Notes: generated by a model from the letters alone, not told the origin. Shown: positions 1-6,002, numbered from the stretch's first letter. The stretch: 7,162 bases of DNA from Kiritimatiellia bacterium (GCA_017646485.1 JAGCML010000156.1:1-7162), one strand, 5' to 3'. Program-made: numbers and translations.

Positions 1-196
1 GGTAATTCATCATCATCGGAAAGAAGTAAATCACCTCACCATACGTTCCCGCCGGCAACCGCCCCTGAAAGAGACAATTGAACTCATCAAACCCCATCTG
101 CTGATCTGGCGTCGCAAGAATGGACCGCAATTCCTCCTCACCAAAATCCCCACCCGGATCACTCAATCGTGTCGGCCGCGCCAAATTCCGCATCAT
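1..196 (-). CDS. Unrecognised protein, 3' part cut off by window edge
   Basis: This is an open frame on the minus strand from ATG at 196 to the left edge: 65 complete codons with no stop. The protein begins MMRNLARPTRLSDPGG and continues through an acidic stretch (DFGEEEL) to an aromatic segment (EVIYFFPMMM) at the edge. It starts 10 bp after the stop of the membrane-protein gene upstream on the same strand. The purine-rich stretch AAGAAGG, which overlaps that stop, serves as a ribosome binding site, so the two genes are probably one transcription unit. Three ATGs lie close together (200, 196, 193). The one at 200 soon hits a stop in its frame, which leaves 196 or 193. I recognise no domain in the visible part and assign no function. 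Coding status is inferred from the open frame, the spacing and the ribosome binding site. Confidence 0.6.
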   Translation of the reverse strand, partial: MMRNLARPTRLSDPGGDFGEEELRSILATPDQQMGFDEFNCLFQGRLPAGTYGEVIYFFPMMMNY

Positions 197-206
197 TCAT
201 CCCTTC

Positions 207-812
207 TTAATGCGTCTTCCGCTTCGCTCGCACGGCCCAACAAAGTGTCGCGACGAACGAAAACCACCCGAGAAGCAGCAGGAGCAGGTTGTGCGCATTC
301 CAAAGGTGCTTCGCGAGGCCGAGTGAATAGTTAATTGCGGGCTCATGCAGTTGCAGATGATGTTGGATTCGCGCAATGTCTGCCCAACTGAGGGCGTCGA
401 GCGCCCACCACGGTTTTGCCACGACCATCGTCCAGAACCACATCAGTAGTAGCGCAATAAAGATGAAACTCTCCCCCACGTAAATGCTGATGCGCACACC
501 GCGCGGCGAAAGGCGTTTCCAAAACGATTGACGTTTGACATAACACCACAGCACCCCCACCGCACTGCCGCACAACCAAGCATGGCCAATCAACGCGGCC
601 ATCCAAGACGTTAGCACTTCTTCAACGTGAAAGCCGCCCACCAAACAATAATCGTTCGCCACCAACACCGTCTCAATCTCACGCGACACGACCGCCAACG
701 CCGCATCACCCAAAAGCAGTCCCTGCACCCACAAAAAACCATTTATGAGGCATTCCACAAATGACAGCAACGCGATTACGCCAAAAACATAATAAATAAA
801 CTGCTTTCTCAT
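207..812 (-). CDS. Four-helix integral membrane protein of unknown function
   Basis: This gene encodes 201 residues and I recognise no family. Four hydrophobic segments are visible: about residues 6-33 (starting YYVFGVIALLSF), 68-92 (WMAALIGHAWLCGSAVGV), 108-131 (ISIYVGESFIFIALLL) and 173-195 (LLLLLLGWFSFVATL). It ends in a basic tail (RAKRKTH), which by the positive-inside rule suggests a cytoplasmic C-terminus. The protein is rich in Trp, with a WW pair near residue 137 and an FW motif in the third helix. The loop between helices 1 and 2 is acidic (SREIETV) and the loop between 2 and 3 is basic (KRQSFWKRLSPRGVR), again a consistent topology. The ATG at 812 is supported by GAGGTG/AAGGG immediately upstream and by a promoter with a perfect TATAAT about 25 nt before it. 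It is followed 10 bp later by another unrecognised gene, probably cotranscribed. It could be a small sensor or an accessory membrane protein, but nothing in the sequence decides this. Confidence 0.75.
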   Translation of the reverse strand: MRKQFIYYVFGVIALLSFVECLINGFLWVQGLLLGDAALAVVSREIETVLVANDYCLVGGFHVEEVLTSWMAALIGHAWLCGSAVGVLWCYVKRQSFWKRLSPRGVRISIYVGESFIFIALLLMWFWTMVVAKPWWALDALSWADIARIQHHLQLHEPAINYSLGLAKHLWNAHNLLLLLLGWFSFVATLCWAVRAKRKTH

Positions 813-834
813 CCCTTCACCTCAAGCAACAAGA

Positions 835-843
835 ATTATATCA
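835..843 (-). promoter_or_regulatory. Extended -10 promoter for the leftward membrane-protein gene
   Basis: On the minus strand the sequence reads TGATATAAT, a perfect TATAAT -10 hexamer preceded by the TGn of an extended -10 promoter. No good -35 hexamer is found 16-18 bp upstream, which extended -10 promoters tolerate. Transcription would start near 828, giving a leader of about 15 nt that carries the GAGGTG ribosome binding site of the gene at 812. Confidence 0.55.
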
Positions 844-1031
844 AACTATCGCTCACCTATGGAGATGATACCCCAAGACAACGATTTTTGCAAATTAATC
901 GTCACATTCGATGCGATTGAAGCTCAAAACAACGAAAAACACCATTCAACTGCCCCCTATCAAACACCATTCATTGAAGGCCGTGAGAGGGAAAAAGAGG
1001 CACAAAAAATAAAGTGTACCCTTTTTGAAAA

Positions 1032-1093
1032 TGAAAAAGGCTAATATTGAAATTGGAAAAGTCTTGTTTTGCGTTTGAAAAAGGCTAATATTG
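1032..1093. repeat. Two perfect 18-bp direct repeats, 44 bp apart
   Basis: TGAAAAAGGCTAATATTG occurs at 1032-1049 and again, without mismatch, at 1076-1093. The 44-bp spacing is close to four helical turns. The second copy ends 9 bp before the first of the three 23-bp-spaced palindromes, so the two elements may belong to one array. Confidence 0.85.
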
Positions 1094-1102
1094 CCGAAGA
1101 AA

Positions 1103-1158
1103 ATGGTACCATTTACTAAAAGAATATGGTACCATTTACCCCAGCAATATGGTACCAT
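1103..1158. repeat. Three identical 10-bp palindromes at exact 23-bp period
   Basis: The perfect palindrome ATGGTACCAT occurs at 1103-1112, 1126-1135 and 1149-1158. Each copy is followed by TT, and the first two continue with the same TTAC, so the shared unit is about ATGGTACCATTTAC. The spacers between copies differ in sequence but not in length. A symmetric site repeated at constant spacing is the usual look of a dimeric DNA-binding protein array (operators or iterons). No binding protein can be named. Confidence 0.85.
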
Positions 1159-1373
1159 TTTCTTTTAGGGTTTCACCCTTATTGAAAATCAAGAAGGATT
1201 ATATGCTTTTTCAAAACAACCCTTTTTCATTTTGAAAATGCTACCATTCGCATTTCTAACTCCGCCCTACCTCATTTTTCCTCACACCAAAGCCCCTCCT
1301 TCATCCTACCCTTTTTCCTGAAAAAGTACAGCCTTTCCTTGTCAAATGCGTGGTGAATCACAGAAAAAGTGAG

Positions 1374-1585
1374 ATCGACTGCAGTAAGCAATAAAAGCAA
1401 TTACCATAAAAGATAAGAGCGATTACATGAAGAATGAAACCAATTACGAGGCCGGCAACCACAAAAGTGGGAGCGAGTTCAGTAAAAAGTCAAACCGACT
1501 ACAGTAAAAAGAAACCGATTACGAAGCCGGCAACCACAAAAGTGAGAGCGAGTTCAGTAAAAGTCAAACCGACTGCAGTAAAAAG
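1374..1585. repeat. Phased degenerate repeat array including a 75-bp tandem duplication
   Basis: Bases 1436-1510 and 1511-1585 are head-to-tail copies of a 75-bp unit with 71 identities. All four differences are A/G transitions (1442/1517, 1450/1525, 1470/1545, 1501/1576). Within and before this duplication, a shorter motif with core CRAYT, CRATT or CGAGT recurs, often followed by RCAGTAA or AC. Its core C lies at 1376, 1398, 1420, 1441, 1474, 1496, 1516, 1549 and 1571. The successive distances are 22, 22, 21, 33, 22, 20, 33 and 22, all near multiples of 11 bp, so the motifs face roughly the same side of the helix. A-tracts of 4-5 bases lie between the cores. The array ends 66 bp before the -35 box of secG. 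Confidence 0.8.
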
Positions 1586-1651
1586 TGAGAGAGAGTAGAT
1601 ACAAACTTGAAGCAGGCCCCATTTCAATACCTCTATTTCATAGATAAAGGT

Positions 1652-1680
1652 TTGACATTCAAGGCTTTTTTTGCTATTAT
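1652..1680 (+). promoter_or_regulatory. Strong sigma-70 promoter of the secG operon
   Basis: TTGACA at 1652-1657 is a perfect -35 hexamer. After an ideal 17-bp spacer comes TATTAT at 1675-1680, which matches the -10 consensus in 5 of 6 positions. Transcription should start near 1687 and give a leader of about 27 nt carrying the AAAGGA ribosome binding site of secG. The A-tract-rich repeat array immediately upstream could act like an UP element or a curved activator region; that part is inference. Confidence 0.85.
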
Positions 1681-1713
1681 TCGCGCACTTTAGTACTGAA
1701 AGGATGCGCACAT

Positions 1714-2019
1714 ATGGCGTTTTTGCTTGGTTTGTTGTTCGTTATTGAAGTTCTTGTTGCCCTTTTGATGGTCGCGGTTGTTATGTTGCAACCCCCGAAA
1801 GATCAGTCTGGCGGCATGGGTTCTGCATTTGGCGGTGGTTTCGGCGAAGAAGTCTTCGGCGGTCGCACTGGCAATGTGTTATCTCGCACAACGGTTGTCT
1901 TAGGTATTATTTTGATTTTGAACAGCTTGGCGATCGCTTACTGCATGCGTGGCGGTTTACAGTCTGCCTCCTTGGCAGATCGTCAGGTTGAAGCACCTGC
2001 TGAAGTGCCTGCTCAATAA
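1714..2019 (+). CDS. secG: Preprotein translocase subunit SecG
   Basis: SecG is the small accessory subunit of the SecYEG channel, which exports unfolded proteins across the cytoplasmic membrane with the SecA motor. The 101-residue protein has the family architecture. A first membrane helix (about residues 3-25, LLGLLFVIEVLVALLMVAVV) leads into the conserved LQPPKDQSGGMGSAFGGG loop, then FGGRTGNVLSRTT, then a second helix (about 58-78, TTVVLGIILILNSLAIAY) and a short Ala/Pro/Glu tail (EAPAEVPAQ). The ATG at 1714 has AAAGGA nine bases upstream. An out-of-frame ATG at 1704 overlaps the ribosome binding site and is not the start. It is the first gene of a four-gene operon; rpoZ begins 25 bp after its stop. 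Family identity is clear from the glycine-rich loop and the hairpin topology. Confidence 0.93.
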   Translation: MAFLLGLLFVIEVLVALLMVAVVMLQPPKDQSGGMGSAFGGGFGEEVFGGRTGNVLSRTTVVLGIILILNSLAIAYCMRGGLQSASLADRQVEAPAEVPAQ

Positions 2020-2044
2020 TTCCCTTTTTAATTAGGAGACTCCA

Positions 2045-2296
2045 ATGAATCTCGAAGTTCTTGAAAAAGCACGCACCCGCGTCCCAAGCATTCCTGTATT
2101 GGTGAACCTCGTTTCCCAGCGCACAAAGCAGTTGAATCGTGGTGAACGTCCCTTTTTAAAGCCGCTTTCAAAGTTTGAAGACAAGTCTGACATTGCCCTT
2201 CGCGAGATTGCTGAAGGCCTCGTGATGGCTGGTGTGGACATGCAGGCGGTCGAAGAACACGACGAAAAGCGTACGCGCTGGAGCCGCCACGTCTAA
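2045..2296 (+). CDS. rpoZ: RNA polymerase omega subunit (RpoZ family)
   Basis: Omega is the small subunit that wraps the C-terminal end of beta-prime and helps RNA polymerase assemble. The 83-residue protein shows the family landmarks in order. VLVNLVSQRTKQL (about residues 19-31) matches the usual helix followed by an R-x-x-QL segment, NRGERPFL matches the G-x-xP turn, and DIALREIAEGLV (about 49-60) is the most diagnostic motif (IALREI-x-EG). The N-terminal part is unlike the enterobacterial form and resembles omega proteins from Verrucomicrobiota relatives; that comparison is from memory. The C-terminal tail is charged (EEHDEKRTRWSRHV). The ATG is supported by AGGAG six bases upstream. It lies between secG and smpB, 14 bp before the latter. 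A divergent omega-like protein of other function is less likely. Confidence 0.85.
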   Translation: MNLEVLEKARTRVPSIPVLVNLVSQRTKQLNRGERPFLKPLSKFEDKSDIALREIAEGLVMAGVDMQAVEEHDEKRTRWSRHV

Positions 2297-2310
2297 TCTT
2301 CCGCATTCCA

Positions 2311-2796
2311 ATGGCTTCATCTAAAGGTAAATACAAGACAGTATCAGGCAACCTTGCAGTCAATCGTAAGGCGACGCATGATTACATCGTTCTTGAAAAG
2401 CATGAGGCCGGGATTGAATTGGTCGGCACAGAAGTCAAAGTCTTACGCAATGGCGAAGGTGGTTTACTTGGCGCTTGGTGTAAGGTAGATGAAAGCGACC
2501 AATTATGGTTGATGCAGGTGCGAATTCCACCCTACGCATTCGGCAATCGCTTCAACCACGAATCGCTTCGAACACGCCGTCTTTTGATGCATAAGGCTGA
2601 AATTCGACGCTTGCGTGCTAAGGTGGAACAAAAGGGTCTTTCATTGATTCCTTTACGCCTTTATCTCAGTCCTCGTGGTAAGGTAAAGGTCGAATTGGCG
2701 CTCTGCCAGGGTAAGAATCAATATGACCGTCGTGAAACTGTGAAGCGGCGTGAGGCGGATCGAGCCGCACAACGTGCGACAAGACTTTATCGATAA
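2311..2796 (+). CDS. smpB: SsrA-binding protein SmpB
   Basis: SmpB binds tmRNA (ssrA) and delivers it to ribosomes stalled on broken mRNA, so that the nascent chain is tagged for proteolysis and the ribosome released. The 161-residue length is normal. Visible motifs are NRKATHDY (18-25), GIELVGTEVKVLRNGEGGL (the GTEVKxLR core of the beta-barrel), PPYAFGNRFNHESLRTRRLL (GNRFNHxPLRTRxLL signature), KVEQKGLSLIPLRLY, GKVKVELALCQGK, and the C-terminal YDRRETVKRREADR. That last stretch normally forms the helix reaching the decoding centre. The barrel differs from most relatives by a tryptophan/cysteine pair (GAWCKV). No Shine-Dalgarno is seen before the ATG, which is 14 bp after the rpoZ stop, so initiation probably relies on coupling to rpoZ translation. 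The tmRNA gene itself is not in the window. Confidence 0.95.
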   Translation: MASSKGKYKTVSGNLAVNRKATHDYIVLEKHEAGIELVGTEVKVLRNGEGGLLGAWCKVDESDQLWLMQVRIPPYAFGNRFNHESLRTRRLLMHKAEIRRLRAKVEQKGLSLIPLRLYLSPRGKVKVELALCQGKNQYDRRETVKRREADRAAQRATRLYR

Positions 2797-2822
2797 TCGT
2801 ATTTTAAAGAAAGGATATTCCT

Positions 2823-3029
2823 ATGCGCATGGGCATTTGGCAACTTCTTATCGTTCTTTTGATTATCGCGCTCGTTTTCGGTGCGAAGAAGATTCCTGAG
2901 ATTGCGCGAGCACTGGGACGCTCTTCTGGCGAATTCAAGAAGGGGTTAAGAGAAGGTAACGCGGAAGCTACGGAAAAGGCAAGTGAGATTAAGGAAGCAA
3001 TTTTAGGCGACCCTGATCAAAAGGCCTAA
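2823..3029 (+). CDS. tatA: Sec-independent (Tat) translocase subunit TatA
   Basis: TatA is the pore-forming or membrane-weakening subunit of the twin-arginine pathway, which exports folded proteins. The 68-residue protein begins MRMGIWQLLIVLLI, a short membrane helix (about 4-18) with the polar Gln7 near its outer end. The conserved FG hinge is at 19-20, followed by the amphipathic helix KKIPEIARALGRSSGEFKKGLRE (about 22-45) and a charged, disordered tail. The GIWQLL and FG-KKIPE patterns identify the TatA/E family rather than TatB, which is usually longer and starts differently. AAGGA seven bases upstream favours the ATG at 2823; the second ATG at 2829 would remove only two residues. It is the last gene of the secG operon, with a terminator 8 bp after the stop. 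tatC is not in the window, so it must lie elsewhere. Confidence 0.93.
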   Translation: MRMGIWQLLIVLLIIALVFGAKKIPEIARALGRSSGEFKKGLREGNAEATEKASEIKEAILGDPDQKA

Positions 3030-3037
3030 CCCCACCG

Positions 3038-3063
3038 AAAGCCCCGCCACCTGCGGGGCTTTT
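3038..3063 (+). terminator. Rho-independent terminator of secG-rpoZ-smpB-tatA
   Basis: AAAGCCCCGC (3038-3047) pairs perfectly with GCGGGGCTTT (3053-3062) across a five-base loop CACCT. The T run 3060-3063 follows the GC core. The hairpin starts 8 bp after the tatA stop and closes the operon. Confidence 0.92.
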
Positions 3064-3144
3064 CAGTCTTCCGGAGGATACACTGGAAACGCAAGCATGC
3101 GTCTTCAAAAGAGTTCTTACTTCACCATTTAAAATGCAATGGCT

Positions 3145-3172
3145 TTGTGGTAAGATAACGCAGATTTATAAA
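3145..3172 (+). promoter_or_regulatory. Possible clpC promoter
   Basis: Since a strong terminator precedes clpC, it needs its own promoter. The best candidate is TTGTGG (3145-3150), 16 bp, then TATAAA (3167-3172), which would start transcription about 45 nt before the ATG. The match is moderate. No CIRCE, CtsR-type or sigma-32-type heat-shock element was recognised in 3065-3224. Confidence 0.35.
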
Positions 3173-3196
3173 CGTGTGGGATCTACAGTCGTAGGA

Positions 3197-3211
3197 CCTA
3201 TTATTAATAGG
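3197..3211 (+). promoter_or_regulatory. Palindrome overlapping the clpC ribosome binding site
   Basis: CCTATTATTAATAGG is a 15-bp palindrome with 7-bp arms around one central base. As RNA it can fold into a 6-bp stem with a three-base loop. Its right arm includes the first bases of AGGAAGGA (3209-3216), the ribosome binding site of clpC. It could be an operator or a small hairpin limiting ribosome access; the sequence alone does not separate these. Confidence 0.4.
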
Positions 3212-3224
3212 AAGGATTAGCAAC

Positions 3225-5840
3225 ATGGGACGTCCATCAACAGAGCATTTAACGCCGAATGCCGTCAGTGTGTTACGCCAGGCACAATTAGAAGCACAAG
3301 CCTTACACCATGACCATGTGGGAACAGCCCATTTGGTTTTAGCTTGCCGTGTCGTAGACTGTTCGGCAAGTCGCATTCTGCAACAACTTGGCATTTCTGC
3401 ATCTGAATTACGTGAACGCACTGAAGCACTCTCCGTTTTAGGTGGTGTCGTAGACAATTTACCTGCAGAAAAGATTCCGTGGTCGCAGCGTGCCTTAAAG
3501 ACCTGTGAAATGGCGCATGAAATTGCGAAAAAGCATCACCTTAAAGAAGTGAATACCACGTGTCTTTTAATCGCCATCAGCTATGAAGGGAATGGTTTGG
3601 GCGCCACGCTCTTAGGCCATTTGAAGGTTACACCTGAAAAATTAATTGACATCTTATTGGGCAAAGCGCCGAAACCCGAACAGGAATCCCCTGCTGAACC
3701 GCCTCATGGGAAAAAGCAGGCCGCCCAACCCCCTATGAACCAGGATGCAAAGACGCGCACACCGGCTTTAGACACCTTCGGCCGTGATTTAACTGCGCTT
3801 GCGATGCGCGACACGTTAGATCCTGTCATTGGACGAGATGCAGAATTGAAGCGCTTGATTCGCGTCCTCTGCCGTCGCAGTAAGAACAATGCGGTCCTTA
3901 TTGGTGAGGCTGGCGTTGGTAAAACTGCTGTGGTTGAAGGCCTCGCACAAGCCATCGCCAAGCGTGAAGTGCCTGAGGCAATGTTGAAAAAGCGCGTGGT
4001 AGCGCTCGACATGGCTTTACTTGTCGCCGGAACGCAATTCCGTGGTCAGTTTGAAGAACGCTTGAAACGCGTGATTGACGAAGTCTCTCGCGATGGCAAT
4101 ACGATTCTCTTCCTCGACGAATTACATACAATTGTCGGTGCTGGCGGTTCTGAAGGCGCAATGGATGCGGCCAATATCATTAAGCCCGCCCTTGCACGTG
4201 GCGAATTCCAGTGCATTGGTGCCACCACCTTAAATGAATATCGTAAGGGGATTGAAAAGGATGCGGCTTTAGAGCGCCGTTTCCAAACCATTTTATTGGA
4301 AGAGCCCACACCAGCAGAAGCGGTTCGAATCCTTGAAGGAATTGCCCCGAAGTATGCTGCCCACCACGGTGTTACCTACACACCTGAAGCCTTGCAGGCT
4401 GCGGTGCAGTTAACTGCGCGCTATCTTCCCTCTCGCCAACTTCCTGATAAAGCCATTGATACTATCGATGAAACTGGTTCTCGCTTACGCCTGGATGTGG
4501 CAACACGCCCGAAGCGTTTGCTTGAACTTGAACAAGCCGCAGAATCAGCTCGTCTGGTGAAGCAAAAAGCCATTGAACGGAGCGACTTTGATGCCGCAGC
4601 CAAGTTGCGCACCAAAGAGCTTGAAGCCTTGGCGATTTTTGAGGCAGAACTCTCGAAGTGGCAGCAAGCCCTTCGTGAAAAGCCACTTGAAATTACGGCG
4701 AATGAGATTGCACAGACTGTGGCAGATATCACGGGCATTCCCGTCAATCAAATGACCGAAGGCGATCGCACGCGTCTCTTGACGCTGGAGGATGAACTCG
4801 GCAAGCGTGTGATTGGCCAAGATGATGCCATTCGTGTTATTGCGAAGGCCTTGCGTCGCGCACGCATTGGCTTGAAAGATCCTGCACGTCCCATCGGTTC
4901 GTTCCTCTTGTTAGGCCCCAGTGGCGTGGGTAAAACCCTCTTGGCGAAATCCCTTGCCGCGGCATTTTTCGGAGATGAAAAGGCTTTAGTGCGCTTGGAT
5001 ATGTCCGAATACATGGAAAAGCACACCGTTAGCCGTATGGTCGGCTCGCCTCCGGGCTATGTCGGGCATGAGGAGGGTGGTCAATTGACGGAACGCGTCC
5101 GTCGTCACCCCTACTCTGTGGTGCTCTTTGATGAAATTGAAAAGGCTCACCCAGACCTTACGCACATCTTGTTGCAAATCCTTGAAGAGGGCTGTTTGAC
5201 AGATGGCTTAGGCCGTCGCGTAGACTTCCGCAACACGGTCATCTTGCTCACCTCCAATATTGGCTGCAATTTTGCCGCTGAAGCACCTGCTGTAGGCTTC
5301 CTCCCTGGGGATCAAGCAAAGGGTGTGTTGATGGCGCACGATCATTTGCATGATCGCATCCTCAAAGAGGTGAAGCAGACCTTGCGTCCAGAATTGCTCA
5401 ACCGTTTTGATGACATCTTAGTCTTCCATGCGTTAAATCGTGAGGCCATCGAGAAGATTTTAGAGGTCGAATTAACCACTGTGCGTAAGCGCCTGAAAGA
5501 GGTGGGCGTTCAGTTTGAACTCACCCCTGAAGCACGCCAACTCATCATTGACGAAGGCTTACACCCCGAACAAGGGGCGCGTCCTTTGCGTCGTGCAATT
5601 GAGCGCTTGATTGAAGATCCTCTCGCAGATGCATTGTTGCAATACGGCGCCACCGAAGGCATTTTCCGCCTTGCGCCCGTCGCAGCCCCTGATCCGAAGG
5701 GCCAAAAGCGCTTAGTCGCCACCCTCAAGAAGGCACCTAAGCGCACGACCAAACGCAAGATTCAGAGTCCGGCACGTGCTAAGCGACAGGTTGTTACGCA
5801 ACGCACTACTGCACCTAAAAAATCTTCCAGCAGTTGTTAA
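3225..5840 (+). CDS. clpC: ClpC-type AAA+ unfoldase with a basic C-terminal tail
   Basis: This is a hexameric Hsp100 unfoldase that threads proteins into the ClpP chamber using ATP. It has 871 residues, slightly long for ClpC (about 810-850). Domains: an N-terminal double-repeat domain (about 5-145) and a Pro/Gln-rich linker (about 148-185). D1 has Walker A GEAGVGKT (227-234, Lys233), Walker B FLDE (Asp298, Glu299) and pore loop [14 protein letters not shown] short ClpC-type middle domain contains [10 protein letters not shown], with Phe455 at the place of the regulatory head phenylalanine. D2 has Walker A GPSGVGKT (564-571, Lys570), pore loop GYVGHEEGG (Tyr612) and Walker B Asp636/Glu637. 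The tripeptide VGF at 690-692 is the ClpP-docking loop, so a partner peptidase is expected; clpP is not in the window. The short middle domain and VGF rule out ClpB. The last ~50 residues form an unusual Lys/Arg/Thr/Ser-rich tail. AGGAAGGA eight bases upstream fixes the start. Confidence 0.95.
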   Translation: MGRPSTEHLTPNAVSVLRQAQLEAQALHHDHVGTAHLVLACRVVDCSASRILQQLGISASELRERTEALSVLGGVVDNLPAEKIPWSQRALKTCEMAHEIAKKHHLKEVNTTCLLIAISYEGNGLGATLLGHLKVTPEKLIDILLGKAPKPEQESPAEPPHGKKQAAQPPMNQDAKTRTPALDTFGRDLTALAMRDTLDPVIGRDAELKRLIRVLCRRSKNNAVLIGEAGVGKTAVVEGLAQAIAKREVPEAMLKKRVVALDMALLVAGTQFRGQFEERLKRVIDEVSRDGNTILFLDELHTIVGAGGSEGAMDAANIIKPALARGEFQCIGATTLNEYRKGIEKDAALERRFQTILLEEPTPAEAVRILEGIAPKYAAHHGVTYTPEALQAAVQLTARYLPSRQLPDKAIDTIDETGSRLRLDVATRPKRLLELEQAAESARLVKQKAIERSDFDAAAKLRTKELEALAIFEAELSKWQQALREKPLEITANEIAQTVADITGIPVNQMTEGDRTRLLTLEDELGKRVIGQDDAIRVIAKALRRARIGLKDPARPIGSFLLLGPSGVGKTLLAKSLAAAFFGDEKALVRLDMSEYMEKHTVSRMVGSPPGYVGHEEGGQLTERVRRHPYSVVLFDEIEKAHPDLTHILLQILEEGCLTDGLGRRVDFRNTVILLTSNIGCNFAAEAPAVGFLPGDQAKGVLMAHDHLHDRILKEVKQTLRPELLNRFDDILVFHALNREAIEKILEVELTTVRKRLKEVGVQFELTPEARQLIIDEGLHPEQGARPLRRAIERLIEDPLADALLQYGATEGIFRLAPVAAPDPKGQKRLVATLKKAPKRTTKRKIQSPARAKRQVVTQRTTAPKKSSSSC

Positions 5841-5844
5841 TTTA

Positions 5845-5888
5845 AAAAGAGACGCATTCATGTGCTTTTCATTGAATGCGTCTCTTTT
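5845..5888 (+). terminator. Terminator hairpin behind clpC
   Basis: AAAAGAGACGCATTCA (5845-5860) pairs perfectly with TGAATGCGTCTCTTTT (5873-5888) around a 12-base loop, beginning 4 bp after the clpC stop. The 16-bp stem ends in TTTT and is followed by a pyrimidine-rich stretch. The A-run on the left arm would also let it work on the opposite strand. Confidence 0.85.
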
Positions 5889-5917
5889 CTCTCTATCGCA
5901 TAAAAGTAGAGAGAAAA
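5885..5917. other. Second hairpin sharing an arm with the clpC terminator
   Basis: TTTTCTCTCTA (5885-5895) pairs perfectly with TAGAGAGAAAA (5907-5917) around an 11-base loop. Its first four bases are the last four of the preceding terminator stem, so the two hairpins cannot both form completely. It may strengthen termination or isolate parA from clpC transcription. Confidence 0.7.
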
Positions 5918-5971
5918 ATGCTCAAAATAGCACTAAAAAACCCCTTTTAACACCTCTTACCCTACTCAATC

Positions 5972-5993
5972 GCACAATACGTTGTGCTATACT
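5972..5993 (+). promoter_or_regulatory. parA promoter (extended -10) with overlapping operator-like palindrome
   Basis: TGCTATACT (5985-5993) is an extended -10 element matching TATAAT in 5 of 6 positions. The -35 position (5965-5970, CTCAAT) is poor. The inverted repeat GCACAA-TACG-TTGTGC (5972-5987) fills the spacer and overlaps the TGn, which is where a repressor would block polymerase. ParA proteins often repress their own promoter, but the protein bound here is unknown. This palindrome is not the usual chromosomal parS sequence. Confidence 0.6.
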
Positions 5994-6002
5994 ATCATGC
6001 AT

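Larger units (their letters stand above)
841..1651. other. AT-rich, repeat-rich intergenic region without a convincing gene
   Basis: About 810 bp lie between a leftward promoter (near 840) and a rightward one (1652). Short frames exist on both strands, but none has a ribosome binding site together with a recognisable protein. The DNA is visibly richer in A and T than the flanking genes, with many runs such as CTTTTT and GAAAAA. Organised elements, described separately, are an 18-bp direct repeat (1032-1093), three 23-bp-spaced palindromes (1103-1158) and a phased degenerate repeat array (1374-1585). Also present are a 12-bp direct repeat AAACACCATTCA (937-948 and 962-973), a 13-bp inverted pair (1028-1040 with 1221-1233), and a small hairpin CTTTTT-CCTG-AAAAAG (1311-1326). 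From about 1240 to 1310 I see only unstructured pyrimidine-rich sequence. No tRNA-like cloverleaf or known RNA was recognised. Confidence 0.7.

Noticed and set aside
51..60. GCCGGCAACC shared with the 75-bp repeats (1451-1460, 1526-1535)
   Set aside because: A single 10-bp match with no flanking similarity, inside a coding region; chance is sufficient.
120..326. 68-codon plus-strand frame
   Set aside because: It lies opposite the two leftward genes, is basic and low in hydrophobic content, and has no start signal: a shadow frame.
859..1044. 61-codon plus-strand frame starting ATGGAGATG
   Set aside because: It has no ribosome binding site, no recognisable domain or membrane segment, and it runs into the repeat region. 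Its composition is like random AT-rich DNA.
946..1158. 70-codon minus-strand frame through the ATGGTACCAT palindromes
   Set aside because: Its repeated peptide bits (KWYH, NGTIF) are simply the palindrome read in different frames. The 23-bp period is not a multiple of three, so the array is not maintained as a protein repeat.
1374..1585. CRISPR array
   Set aside because: The repeats are degenerate, the spacers are themselves repeated in the 75-bp duplication, and there are no cas genes nearby.
1499..1711. 70-codon minus-strand frame with a hydrophobic end, antisense to the 75-bp repeats
   Set aside because: It starts inside the secG promoter-leader region on the opposite strand without a ribosome binding site. 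The hydrophobic stretch is the reverse complement of the Lys/Thr-rich repeat.
2028..2363. 111-codon minus-strand frame over rpoZ and smpB
   Set aside because: Antisense to two clearly identified genes, with no family resemblance.
5982..6002. Longer parA beginning at TTG 5982 or ATG 5997
   Set aside because: Both starts lie in or just at the -10/start region of the likely promoter, and the extra residues are not part of the ParA fold. ATG 6003 gives the normal N-terminus.
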